This document shows, piece by piece, positions 35,158 to 43,072 of a stretch of 64,000 nt of DNA. Each line of letters begins with the position of its first letter. Within the stretch, counting starts at the first letter, position 1. The stretch comes from Streptomyces sp. CG4 (GTDB lineage Bacteria; Actinomycetota; Actinomycetes; Streptomycetales; Streptomycetaceae). Under the pieces are notes generated by a model, which saw only the letters and a program-made list of their open reading frames with translations, was not told where the DNA came from and made no database searches. Both the position numbers and the translations under genes were made by a program. Location of the stretch: the NCBI RefSeq assembly GCF_041080655.1, contig NZ_CP163525.1, positions 5,890,001 through 5,954,000 of the forward strand. The letters are read 5' to 3'.

Positions 35158-36111
35158 CTACCCGCGGCCGGGACTGTCGAGAAGCCTCTCGGCGAGTTCC
35201 CGCAGGTCCTGCGCACCCAGCACACGTTCGCCGAACCCCGGCAGCGGCACATGCAACGGTTCGAGCCAGCGCAGCGGTACCGCCTCGGCCCCGTACACCG
35301 CCCCCGCCAGCGCCCCCGTGACCGCCGCCACCGTGTCCGTGTCGCCGCCGAGGTCGACGGCGGCGCGGACCGCCTCCTCGTAGGACCCCGTCGTACGCAG
35401 CGCCCACACCGCTGAGCCCAGACACGGCCACACCGCGCCGTTGAACTCGGTCGCCTGGTCGGGGTGCCAGGCGGGGGACAGGACCGCCTCGTAACGCCCG
35501 CGGTGGTCGGGGTGGAGGGCGGTCAGGGTCGCCGGTACGGCGGTGAGCGGGTCGGCCCCGGTCAGGGCCACGCGGATCAGCTCGTGCAACGCCGCCGTGC
35601 CCTCCCACGCGGCCGGGTCGCCGTGGGTGAGGGCGGACAGCCGGCGGGCGGCGGTCATCGTGGCGGCGCGGCCGCGGTGGGCGAAGTGCACCGCGGAGGG
35701 GGCCGCCCGCATCAACGCGCCGTTGCCGGCGGCCCGTTGGCTGACCTGGAAGTGGCGCGCGGCGGCCGTGTCCCAGGGGGCGCCGCCGCTCAGGACCGCC
35801 TCCGTCTGGAGGCCGATGTCCTTCGGGCCGGACGCCGCCCAGCGCTGGAAGCGGCGGAAGACGTCCGGCAGGTCCAGCCCGCCGCGCTCCAGCAGAGACT
35901 CGGCGGTCAGGACCGCCATCTGCGTGTCGTCGGTCGCCTCGCCCGGATCCCAGCCGCCGCCCCCGCACATCTCCCCGCCGTGTCCCGGATACGGGAAGCG
36001 GGCGGAGAGAGCGCCCTCGGGGCCGAACTCGAAGGGCGCCCCGAGGGCGTCACCGACGGCGGAACCGAGCACGGCGCCGACGGCGCGTTCGATGCGGGAG
36101 GGACCGGTCAT
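35158..36111 (-). CDS. ADP-ribosylglycohydrolase family protein
   Basis: This is a 317-residue DraG/ARH-type enzyme that would remove ADP-ribose from proteins or other acceptors using a dinuclear Mg site. The motifs are GSAVGDALGAPFEF, the metal-binding ATDDTQMAV (T60-D62), and the C-terminal VDLGGDTDTVAAVTGALAGAVYG. The ATG sits directly at the family N-terminus (IERAVGAVLGSAVGDALG). The gene is 26 bp downstream of galE on the same strand, so it may ride on the galE transcript although its role in envelope polymer synthesis is not apparent. No partner ADP-ribosyltransferase gene is seen in the window. Confidence 0.93.
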   Translation of the reverse strand: MTGPSRIERAVGAVLGSAVGDALGAPFEFGPEGALSARFPYPGHGGEMCGGGGWDPGEATDDTQMAVLTAESLLERGGLDLPDVFRRFQRWAASGPKDIGLQTEAVLSGGAPWDTAAARHFQVSQRAAGNGALMRAAPSAVHFAHRGRAATMTAARRLSALTHGDPAAWEGTAALHELIRVALTGADPLTAVPATLTALHPDHRGRYEAVLSPAWHPDQATEFNGAVWPCLGSAVWALRTTGSYEEAVRAAVDLGGDTDTVAAVTGALAGAVYGAEAVPLRWLEPLHVPLPGFGERVLGAQDLRELAERLLDSPGRG

Positions 36112-36137
36112 CCGGGGAGCCTACGACTCCGGGGTGC

Positions 36138-37118
36138 CTACGAGCGGGCCGCCTCCGGGTGGTGGCGGAGCCAGCCCTCCCAGGCCGAGGTGATCATGTC
36201 CTGGACGTCGTACTTGGCCTGCCAGCCCAGTTCGGTGGCGATGCGGTCGGCCGAGGCGACGACGCGCGCGGGGTCGCCGGGGCGGCGCGGGGTGACGGTC
36301 GGCGCGCGGTCGTAGCCGGTGACCGCGTTGATGCGGTCGATCATCTCGCGCACGGAGACGCCCTCGCCGCGGCCGATGTTGAGGGTCAGGTCGGTACCGG
36401 GGGAGGAGGCCAGCGCGCGGGCGACGGTGACATGGGCCTCGGCCAGGTCGACCACGTGGATGTAGTCGCGCACACAGGTGCCGTCCGGCGTCGGGTAGTC
36501 GTCGCCGAAGATGCGCGGCGGCGCGCCCTCGGTGAGCTTCTCGAAGACCATCGGGATCAGGTTGAACACACCCGTGTCGGCCAGTTCCGGGCTCGCCGCG
36601 CCGGCCACGTTGAAGTAGCGCAGCGACGCGGTCGACAGCCCGGTCGCCTTGCCCGTCGCGCGGGCCAGCCATTCGCCGGCCAGCTTCGTCTCGCCGTAGG
36701 GGGACATCGGGACGCAGGGGGTCTCCTCCGTCACCAGGTCGACGTCCGGCATGCCGTAGACCGCCGCCGAGGAGGAGAAGAGGAAGGACGGGACCTCGGC
36801 CGCCGTGACCGCTTCCAGCAGGACCCGCAGGCCCTCCACGTTCTCCCGGTAGTAGTGCAGCGGGCGCTCCACCGACTCGCCCACCTGCTTCTTCGCCGCC
36901 AGGTGCACGACCCCGCTGATCTCGTGCTCGGCGAGCGTGCGGGCCACCCGGTCCGCGTCCAGGACGGAGCCCCGCACGAGCGGGACCTCCGCCGGTACGC
37001 GCTCGGCGACGCCCGTGGACAGGTCGTCGTAGACGACCGTGCGTTCGCCCGCCTCGGTCATCGCCCGTACGACGTGTGCCCCGATGTATCCGGCACCGCC
37101 GGTGATCAGCCAGGTCAT
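36138..37118 (-). CDS. galE: UDP-glucose 4-epimerase
   Basis: This 326-residue NAD-dependent epimerase interconverts UDP-glucose and UDP-galactose. It shows the NAD loop GGAGYIG (residues 7-13), the catalytic pair Y141-xxx-K145 in YGETK with Ser in LFSSSAAVYG, and TCVRDYIHVVDLAEAHV. Length and motifs are standard. It lies just downstream of the GT2 gene at 37177 and probably supplies a nucleotide sugar for the surrounding glycopolymer genes. It could also act on UDP-GlcNAc, which the sequence does not exclude. Confidence 0.93.
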   Translation of the reverse strand: MTWLITGGAGYIGAHVVRAMTEAGERTVVYDDLSTGVAERVPAEVPLVRGSVLDADRVARTLAEHEISGVVHLAAKKQVGESVERPLHYYRENVEGLRVLLEAVTAAEVPSFLFSSSAAVYGMPDVDLVTEETPCVPMSPYGETKLAGEWLARATGKATGLSTASLRYFNVAGAASPELADTGVFNLIPMVFEKLTEGAPPRIFGDDYPTPDGTCVRDYIHVVDLAEAHVTVARALASSPGTDLTLNIGRGEGVSVREMIDRINAVTGYDRAPTVTPRRPGDPARVVASADRIATELGWQAKYDVQDMITSAWEGWLRHHPEAARS

Positions 37119-37176
37119 GGTGCGGCCCGTCTCTCCTCGTCAGTCGGTCCCCGTGCGTCAGTGAAGCGGGGCTCTC

Positions 37177-38910
37177 TCAGTGAAGCAACCGGCGGAGCCG
37201 GCTGCGTGCCACCTGTACCACCCCGCGCACGCCGGACGCCACACGGACGGCGAGCGCACCGGAGTGCGTGGCGTACGGCTGCACCAGCAGCACACCGTGC
37301 CGGGCGCTCGGGACGGCGCTCCGGCGCAGCCGCCCGGCGCCCGTCAGGGCGTGCGCCGTGACCTCCCGCTCCGCGCCGTCCGCGAAGCGCACGGTCAGCC
37401 GCAGGTCCCAGGTGCCCGCGCCGAGCGCGCCCAGGCCGACGGGCAGCTCGGCCGACCAGCTGTCCGCGCCGGTCTCCGGGCCCGTCTTCGTGCCTGTCTC
37501 CGTGCCTGTCTCCGTGCCGGAGGGCGTGAGCGGGACCGTCGTGCGCCCGCGGACGCGTTCGTCGTCCCGGCACTGCCACGCCACGTCCACCTCGCGCGGG
37601 TCCGCCTCGGCCACCCTGCCGTACAGCTCGTGCAGCCGCAGCAGCAGGCGCGAGGCACGCGCGCGTGGCTGCAGTTCCGCGTCGAAGGCGAGCGGGAGCT
37701 CGGCGATCGGCCGGGTCAGGTACGGCGCGAGGGTGATCTGGGGGAGGTCTTCGGCCCAGACGGGGACGCCGTCGGGGGTGCGGGCGTACGGCGGCAGGAG
37801 GCGCGCCGGGCGCGCGGCCAGTTCCCGCATGCGGGGCAGGTCGCGGGGCTCGGGCGACTCCAGGACGACCCGCCCGAGCAGCCGGCCCGGGGCGCTCGGG
37901 TTCAGCTCCCAGTCGGCGGCGTCGTAGCGCGCGAGGAACTCACGGGTGTGCTCCCACCACGCGCGCCGGTAGTCCGCGTCGCGCAACCCCAGCTCGCGCG
38001 TGTACATCCGCACCTCGTGGTCGAGGAACTTGGCCCGCACCGCGCGCGCCAGCTCCTTCTGCCCGGCGCCCAGCAGGGTGTCGTACGCCAGCGTGCACGC
38101 CGCGACGCGCGCCTTCCAGTTGTCGATGCGATCCCGGTCCAGCGAGAGCGACAACTGCTCGGCCGACCTGCGTACATGCCACAGATACACGCGGTCCGGT
38201 ACGAGTGCCATGCGCGGCGCGGCGGCCAGCACGCGCGCGGTGAAGACGATGTCCTCGTAGAGGAAGCGGCCGTCGGGGAAGCGGATGCCGTGCTCGCGCA
38301 GGAAGTCGGTGCGGTACAGCTTGTTGACGCACAGCGTGTCGTGGACCAGGCGCGGGCGCTGGGCGGGACGCGCGAGGACGGTGTGCGCCGTGTAGAGGGG
38401 CTCCTGCCAGGGCTGTTCGCGCCCCGAGGGCAGCTCCCGGCGTACGCACAGCCCGCTCGTGACCTCGGCGTGCGCCCCTGTGGCCGCGGCCAGCAGCGCG
38501 TCCACCGCGCTGGGCGGCAGCACGTCGTCGCTGTCCAGGAACATCACGTACGGAGTCGTCAGCGCGTCGATCCCGTTGTTGCGCGGGCTGCCGCAGCCGC
38601 CGCTGTTCACATCCCGGCGCACCACCCGCAGCCGGGGCTCGTCGGCGGCCAGCCGGTCCAGCAGGTCGGCGCTGTCGTCCGTGGAGCAGTCGTCCACGGC
38701 GATGACCTCGGCGACCGCCGGCCCCTGGGCCAGCGCCGAACGCACGGCGTCGCCCACATGAGCGCGGTCGTTGTAGCCGATGACGACGACGCCGACCTGC
38801 GCCGCGCGCGGCGCATCGGCGGCGCCCGCCGTGTCGGGGCTCGACTCGGCGGTACCTGCTGTATCGGGGGTGTCGGTTGTGTCCGGTGTGTCGGACGGGT
38901 CTGGTCGCAT
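37177..38910 (-). CDS. GT2-family glycosyltransferase with long C-terminal domain
   Basis: This is a 577-residue enzyme from the ATG giving MRPDPSDTPDTTDT; a GTG ten codons upstream is an alternative, and neither has a clear ribosome site. A low-complexity Asp/Thr/Ala-rich N-terminus of about 35 residues precedes the GT-A domain: VGVVVIGYNDRAHVGDAV, VIAVDDCSTDDS, NNGIDALTTPYVMFLDSDD, then FLYEDIVFTARVLAA. From about residue 350 it resembles the C-terminal beta-rich domain of the gene at 28366. A short tandem repeat encodes GTETGTETGTKTGPETG near residue 480. It is probably co-transcribed with galE. The specific sugar is unknown. Confidence 0.87.
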   Translation of the reverse strand: MRPDPSDTPDTTDTPDTAGTAESSPDTAGAADAPRAAQVGVVVIGYNDRAHVGDAVRSALAQGPAVAEVIAVDDCSTDDSADLLDRLAADEPRLRVVRRDVNSGGCGSPRNNGIDALTTPYVMFLDSDDVLPPSAVDALLAAATGAHAEVTSGLCVRRELPSGREQPWQEPLYTAHTVLARPAQRPRLVHDTLCVNKLYRTDFLREHGIRFPDGRFLYEDIVFTARVLAAAPRMALVPDRVYLWHVRRSAEQLSLSLDRDRIDNWKARVAACTLAYDTLLGAGQKELARAVRAKFLDHEVRMYTRELGLRDADYRRAWWEHTREFLARYDAADWELNPSAPGRLLGRVVLESPEPRDLPRMRELAARPARLLPPYARTPDGVPVWAEDLPQITLAPYLTRPIAELPLAFDAELQPRARASRLLLRLHELYGRVAEADPREVDVAWQCRDDERVRGRTTVPLTPSGTETGTETGTKTGPETGADSWSAELPVGLGALGAGTWDLRLTVRFADGAEREVTAHALTGAGRLRRSAVPSARHGVLLVQPYATHSGALAVRVASGVRGVVQVARSRLRRLLH

Positions 38911-38978
38911 CGGGTCCACGGGCCGGGAGCGTAGAAACACTCGGTCATACGCTGCTGAGAATTTTTACTACTACCAGG

Positions 38979-40250
38979 TTACGAGAGACTCAGCGCCGCC
39001 CGGTCCGGAAGGCGGTCGGAACCGGGTCGGGGTTCCGTCAGTTGTGCGCCCTCTCCATCGGGCCGGGTCGCCCGCCACAGCCGGACGAACGACAGCACGG
39101 CCGCGGCCGCCAGGATCCCGTTGCGGGCCAGCATCAGCAGACAGCCGGTCCAGGTGGCTTCGATCACATCGTTGTAGCGCATCGGGAACTCCAGGGTGGT
39201 CAGCGCGGTCGCCGCCAGGACCAGCGCCGCCACCGGCCGCTGGCTCGTGGGGCGCGAGGTCACGCACACGGCGGCGAGACCGACCAGCCAGATCATGTAC
39301 TGCGGGCTGATCACCCGGCTGGTCACCGTGAACAGCAGCACCGCGCACAGCGCCGCGTCGAACGGCGTGGCCGCACTCCAGCGCCGCGCCCGCACCCGCC
39401 ACAGCACCAGCAGCGCGAAGGAGACCGCCGTCAGCACCAGGGCGGCGGTGGCGACGGCGTGCACATGCGGGCCGACCATCTCGACGGCGCCGTACTGGAA
39501 GCGCGGCCCGCCCGACCAGCCGGCGTGCCGCGCCAGGCTCAGCGCCGTACCGCCGAGCGACTCGATCTGCACCCCGCGCCCGCCCTGCTCCCGCAGAAAG
39601 GACAGCGGATGCCCGAACGTCACGACGAAGAGGGCGAGCGTGGCGAATCCGGCGCCCGCCGCCCATCCCCACGCCCCGCGCGTGGCCCGTCCCCGGGGCG
39701 TGCCCAGCAGTGCCAGCGCCGGCCACACCTTCACCAGCGCGCCCAGCGCCGCGAGCACTCCGCCGACGCGCGGGGAGCGGCCGAGCACCAGCAGGGAGAG
39801 CACGGCCAGGGCGGTGACCTGCACGTCGTACCGGGCGAGCGGGATGTGCAGCAGCAGCGGCAGACCACACGTCCACAGGGCCGCGCCGAGCAGGCTGCGC
39901 CCGGGCCGTGTGCCCACGGCCACCAGAGCCGCCGTGACCAGGGCGTCCGTGGCCAGCGTGAGCATCACGAACGCCTGAAAGTACGTCAGCCACGGCAGCA
40001 GGCCCGGCGCCAGCAGCACCGCGCCCGCGCCCGGCGGGTACTGCCACAGGGTGTCGTGCACCGGGAAGGAGCCGTGGACGAGGATGCCATACCAGTGGAA
40101 GTAGAGCTGTGACACCTCACCCGCCACCGTGCCCCCGCCGAGCAGCGGGACGCTGTCGTGGAGGAGCAGCCACAGCATCAGGCCACGCGTGGTGACCCAG
40201 AGGGCGGCGAGGGCGCGGACCGGACCGGAAGTGACACGGAGACGGTTCAT
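38979..40250 (-). CDS. GT87-family membrane glycosyltransferase (DUF2029-like)
   Basis: This is a 423-residue protein with about 11 membrane helices. After helix 1 the loop reads GEVSQLYFHWYGILVHGSFPVHDTLWQYPPGAG; the WQYPPGA motif and the later TSRVISPQYMIWLVGL are typical of GT87 polyprenyl-phosphate-mannose-dependent mannosyltransferases of actinobacteria. It should act on the outer face of the membrane using a polyprenyl-phosphate sugar. It is divergent from another membrane transferase gene, with a 90-bp AT-rich gap. The C-terminus is polar. The mannose donor is known for the family, not shown here. Confidence 0.85.
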   Translation of the reverse strand: MNRLRVTSGPVRALAALWVTTRGLMLWLLLHDSVPLLGGGTVAGEVSQLYFHWYGILVHGSFPVHDTLWQYPPGAGAVLLAPGLLPWLTYFQAFVMLTLATDALVTAALVAVGTRPGRSLLGAALWTCGLPLLLHIPLARYDVQVTALAVLSLLVLGRSPRVGGVLAALGALVKVWPALALLGTPRGRATRGAWGWAAGAGFATLALFVVTFGHPLSFLREQGGRGVQIESLGGTALSLARHAGWSGGPRFQYGAVEMVGPHVHAVATAALVLTAVSFALLVLWRVRARRWSAATPFDAALCAVLLFTVTSRVISPQYMIWLVGLAAVCVTSRPTSQRPVAALVLAATALTTLEFPMRYNDVIEATWTGCLLMLARNGILAAAAVLSFVRLWRATRPDGEGAQLTEPRPGSDRLPDRAALSLS

Positions 40251-40340
40251 CGCGTGGCAGCCTAAGCGGCGGGGATGGTGTGTCGATGCCGATACGCCGT
40301 GGTGCGGTTAAAAGGTTGGTTAATCGTAAAAGAACGGGCC
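40251..40340 (+). promoter_or_regulatory. AT-rich divergent promoter region
   Basis: The 90-bp gap between two divergent membrane transferase genes is unusually AT-rich for the window (GGTTAAAAGGTTGGTTAATC followed by GTAAAAGAACG). It likely holds promoters for both genes. If read as coding it would contain two TTA codons, which are rare in Streptomyces. Confidence 0.4.
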
Positions 40341-42035
40341 GTGGTGAACGTCGGGCTTCCTCCGAAACCGCAGTCACACAGGGCGCCTGCCGTCACAGCC
40401 GTCGCACCGGCCGGTGGGGCGACGCACGTGCCGGAGAGCCGGCGGGCCCGGACACGCCGCCGGGTTGCCGTGGGCGTACCCGCAACGGTGATATTCACGA
40501 TCGGGCTTTGGGGGCTCGACCGGGACGGGATGTGGCGCGACGAGGCCGTCAGCTTCCAGGTCGCGCGGCGTACGGTGCCGCAGATCTGGCGGCTGCTGCA
40601 CGACGTGGACGCCGTGCACGGTCTCTACTACCTCCTCATGCACGCCGTCCTCGCCGTCCACCCCGGCGAGGTGGCGCTGCGGCTGCCGTCGGTGTGCGCG
40701 GCGGCGGTGACGGCCGCCCTGGTGGCGGCGCTCGGCAGTCGGCTGGCCCGGCCGTGCGTCGGGCTGTGGGCCGGGCTGCTCTACGCCGGTGTGCCGATGG
40801 CCGGCCACTATGCGCAGGAGGGCCGCTCGTACGCGCTGGTGGCGGCCGGGGCCACCGGTGCGACGCTGCTGTTCGTACGGGCCGTGCAGGGCAACTCCCG
40901 GCGGGCCTGGCGGGCGTACGGCGCGGTCCTCGGCCTCACCTGCTGGCTGCACGAGTTCGCGGTGCTGCTGCTGTGCGCCCACGCGGTGTCGCTGGCGTTG
41001 GTCCGGGCCCGGGCGCCGGTCTGGCGGAGCTGGCTGTGTGCGGCGGGCGCGGTCGGGGTCTCGCTGCTGCCGATGGCGCTCGTGTCGCGGGGGCAGGCGG
41101 CGCAGGTGGCGTGGCTGTGCAGGCCCACGGCGGATACGGCGCAAGAGCTGGTGCGGAGGTTCCTCGGGCCTGCGGGCGGGGTGTACGAGGTGTGTCTGCT
41201 GCTCGCCCTGGTGGGGCTGGTGGGTCTGGTGGGGCGGCGGGGTGAAGTCACCCTCGTGGGGGTGGCGTTGCCGTTGACGGTGGTCCCCCCTGCGGTGTTG
41301 ATGCTGGCGTCCCAGGTCTCGCCGCTGTATGTCGACCGGTATGTGCTGTACGCGCTGAGCGGGGCGCCGTTGCTGGTGGCGGCGGGGGCCGAGCGGGTGG
41401 CGGGGGCGGTGGGGCGGCTGTGCGCCGGTGGCCGGACGAGCGGGTCCCCCCTGTCGCCGTCGTCTCTCGTCACCCTTACCGGTGTCCTCGCCGTCGCCCT
41501 CGGCTTCCTTCACCAGCTGCCGCTTCTCCGGGCCGATCGTGACCCCGGTGCCCGCGCCGATGACCTGGGGGCGGTTTCGCGGGTCGTGGAGCGGGAGTCG
41601 GCGGGTGGGGACGCGGTGGTGTTTCTGCCGGACAAGGTGCGCAATGCGGCCCTCGCCTATCCGGAGGCCTTCCGGGGGCTGCGGGATGTGGCGCTGGTGG
41701 AGAGTGCGTCCGAGTCGGGGACGCTGTACGGGCGCGAGGCCGGGGTGCGTGAGATGCGGCGGCGGCTGGGGCGGCTGGACCGGGTGTGGGTCGTGGCGGA
41801 CGGGAATCTGCTCACCGGGCACCGGGCCCCGCGCAAGCCCGCCGAGCGGGCCGAACTGGCCGTGCTGAACCGGGACTTCACCGGCCGGAAGACGATCCTG
41901 CGGGACGGGACGGTCGTACGGCTGTACGTCCGTACGCAGATGCTCCGGCCACTGCTTTCGACAGGGCCTAACCCCTGGCCCAGCCCGCCTCGCGCTCCGC
42001 TTCCGCCACCGCCGCCGCGTCCAGCGCCGTCGTGA
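40341..42035 (+). CDS. GT39/ArnT-like membrane glycosyltransferase
   Basis: This protein of about 564 residues starts at GTG in VVNVGLPPKPQ; a frame beginning at ATG 40275 is open but AT-rich and unlike coding DNA. After the first helix the motif LDRDGMWRDEAVSFQVARRT carries the Asp-Glu pair typical of the first loop of GT39/GT83 PMT-like enzymes. About ten further helices follow, including LPSVCAAAVTAALVAALG and VSPLYVDRYVLYALSGAPLL. The C-terminal extracytoplasmic portion starts near residue 390. It probably transfers a sugar from a polyprenyl-phosphate donor. Its last 68 bp overlap the 3' end of the convergent ohrR gene, and the last 20 residues are Pro-rich. Confidence 0.72.
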   Translation: MVNVGLPPKPQSHRAPAVTAVAPAGGATHVPESRRARTRRRVAVGVPATVIFTIGLWGLDRDGMWRDEAVSFQVARRTVPQIWRLLHDVDAVHGLYYLLMHAVLAVHPGEVALRLPSVCAAAVTAALVAALGSRLARPCVGLWAGLLYAGVPMAGHYAQEGRSYALVAAGATGATLLFVRAVQGNSRRAWRAYGAVLGLTCWLHEFAVLLLCAHAVSLALVRARAPVWRSWLCAAGAVGVSLLPMALVSRGQAAQVAWLCRPTADTAQELVRRFLGPAGGVYEVCLLLALVGLVGLVGRRGEVTLVGVALPLTVVPPAVLMLASQVSPLYVDRYVLYALSGAPLLVAAGAERVAGAVGRLCAGGRTSGSPLSPSSLVTLTGVLAVALGFLHQLPLLRADRDPGARADDLGAVSRVVERESAGGDAVVFLPDKVRNAALAYPEAFRGLRDVALVESASESGTLYGREAGVREMRRRLGRLDRVWVVADGNLLTGHRAPRKPAERAELAVLNRDFTGRKTILRDGTVVRLYVRTQMLRPLLSTGPNPWPSPPRAPLPPPPPRPAPS

Positions 42036-42477
42036 GCCGGTCGAGGCGTTCGCGCAGGTCGGCGAGTTCCGTGAGGTCGAAGCCGGTCGCCCCCATGATG
42101 CGGCGCGGCACCCGAAGGGCCCGCTCGCGCAGCGCCGCGCCCTCCTCGGTGAGCCGCACCTGTACCGAGCGCTCGTCCTGCGCGCTGCGCTCCCGGTGCA
42201 CCAGACCCGCCCCCTCCAGCCGCTTGACCAGCGGGGACAGCGTGCCGGAGTCGAGCCGCAGATGTTCGCCGAGCTTCTTGACGGGCAGCTCGCCGTGCTC
42301 CCACAGCACCAGCATCACCAGGTACTGCGGATAGGTGAGCCCGAGGTCCTTGAGGATCACGCGGTAGACGCCGTTGAAGGCGCGGGACGCGGCATGCAGC
42401 GAGAAGCAGATCTGGCGGTCCAGGCGCAGCCACTCGGTGTCGGCGGGGGAGGAAGGAGAGGAGGGCGAGGCGGTCAT
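41968..42477 (-). CDS. ohrR: OhrR, MarR-family peroxide-sensing repressor
   Basis: This is a 169-residue repressor. The reactive Cys24 lies in LDRQICFSLHAASRAF, the OhrR signature. The winged HTH follows: LTYPQYLVMLVLWEHGELPVKKLGEHLRLDSGTLSPLVKRLE with wing GLVHRERSAQDERSVQVRLTEEG. Organic hydroperoxides oxidise the Cys and release DNA, which induces ohr. It is divergent from ohr, and a cluster of TTGTG/CACAA half-sites lies between them. The ATG giving MTASPSSPSS was chosen because an upstream extension would run through the operator. The stop end overlaps the convergent transferase gene by 68 bp. Confidence 0.94.
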   Translation of the reverse strand: MTASPSSPSSPADTEWLRLDRQICFSLHAASRAFNGVYRVILKDLGLTYPQYLVMLVLWEHGELPVKKLGEHLRLDSGTLSPLVKRLEGAGLVHRERSAQDERSVQVRLTEEGAALRERALRVPRRIMGATGFDLTELADLRERLDRLTTALDAAAVAEAEREAGWARG

Positions 42478-42508
42478 GCCTCCCAGGGTAGCTCTTGCGA
42501 GCCATTTG

Positions 42509-42529
42509 GTTGTGCACAACTTAATTGTG
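42509..42529. promoter_or_regulatory. OhrR operator cluster
   Basis: GTTGTGCACAAC (42509-42520) is a perfect 12-bp palindrome and shares its right arm with CACAA-CTTAA-TTGTG (42515-42529). The three half-sites TTGTG/CACAA/TTGTG are what a MarR/OhrR dimer pair would bind. They lie 32-88 bp from the two divergent starts. Confidence 0.7.
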
Positions 42530-42596
42530 TGCTCTACTTGTACCCGCAAGCCCGCAACGGACACCGCATCGAGAAGATCGAGAAGGACGGGTCACC

Positions 42597-43010
<414 letters not shown>

Positions 43011-43023
43011 CACGCGCATACCG

Positions 43024-43056
43024 AGGGGGCTGGTGCCACGCCCGCACCAGCCCCCT
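43024..43056. terminator. Terminator between ohr and the convergent glycosyltransferase gene
   Basis: AGGGGGCTGGTGC pairs with GCACCAGCCCCCT (13 bp, perfect) around a 7-nt loop, followed by TTG. It lies 13 bp after the ohr stop and 17 bp after the opposite stop, so it probably works in both directions. Confidence 0.88.
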
Positions 43057-43072
43057 TGTCCGTCCCGCGTCC

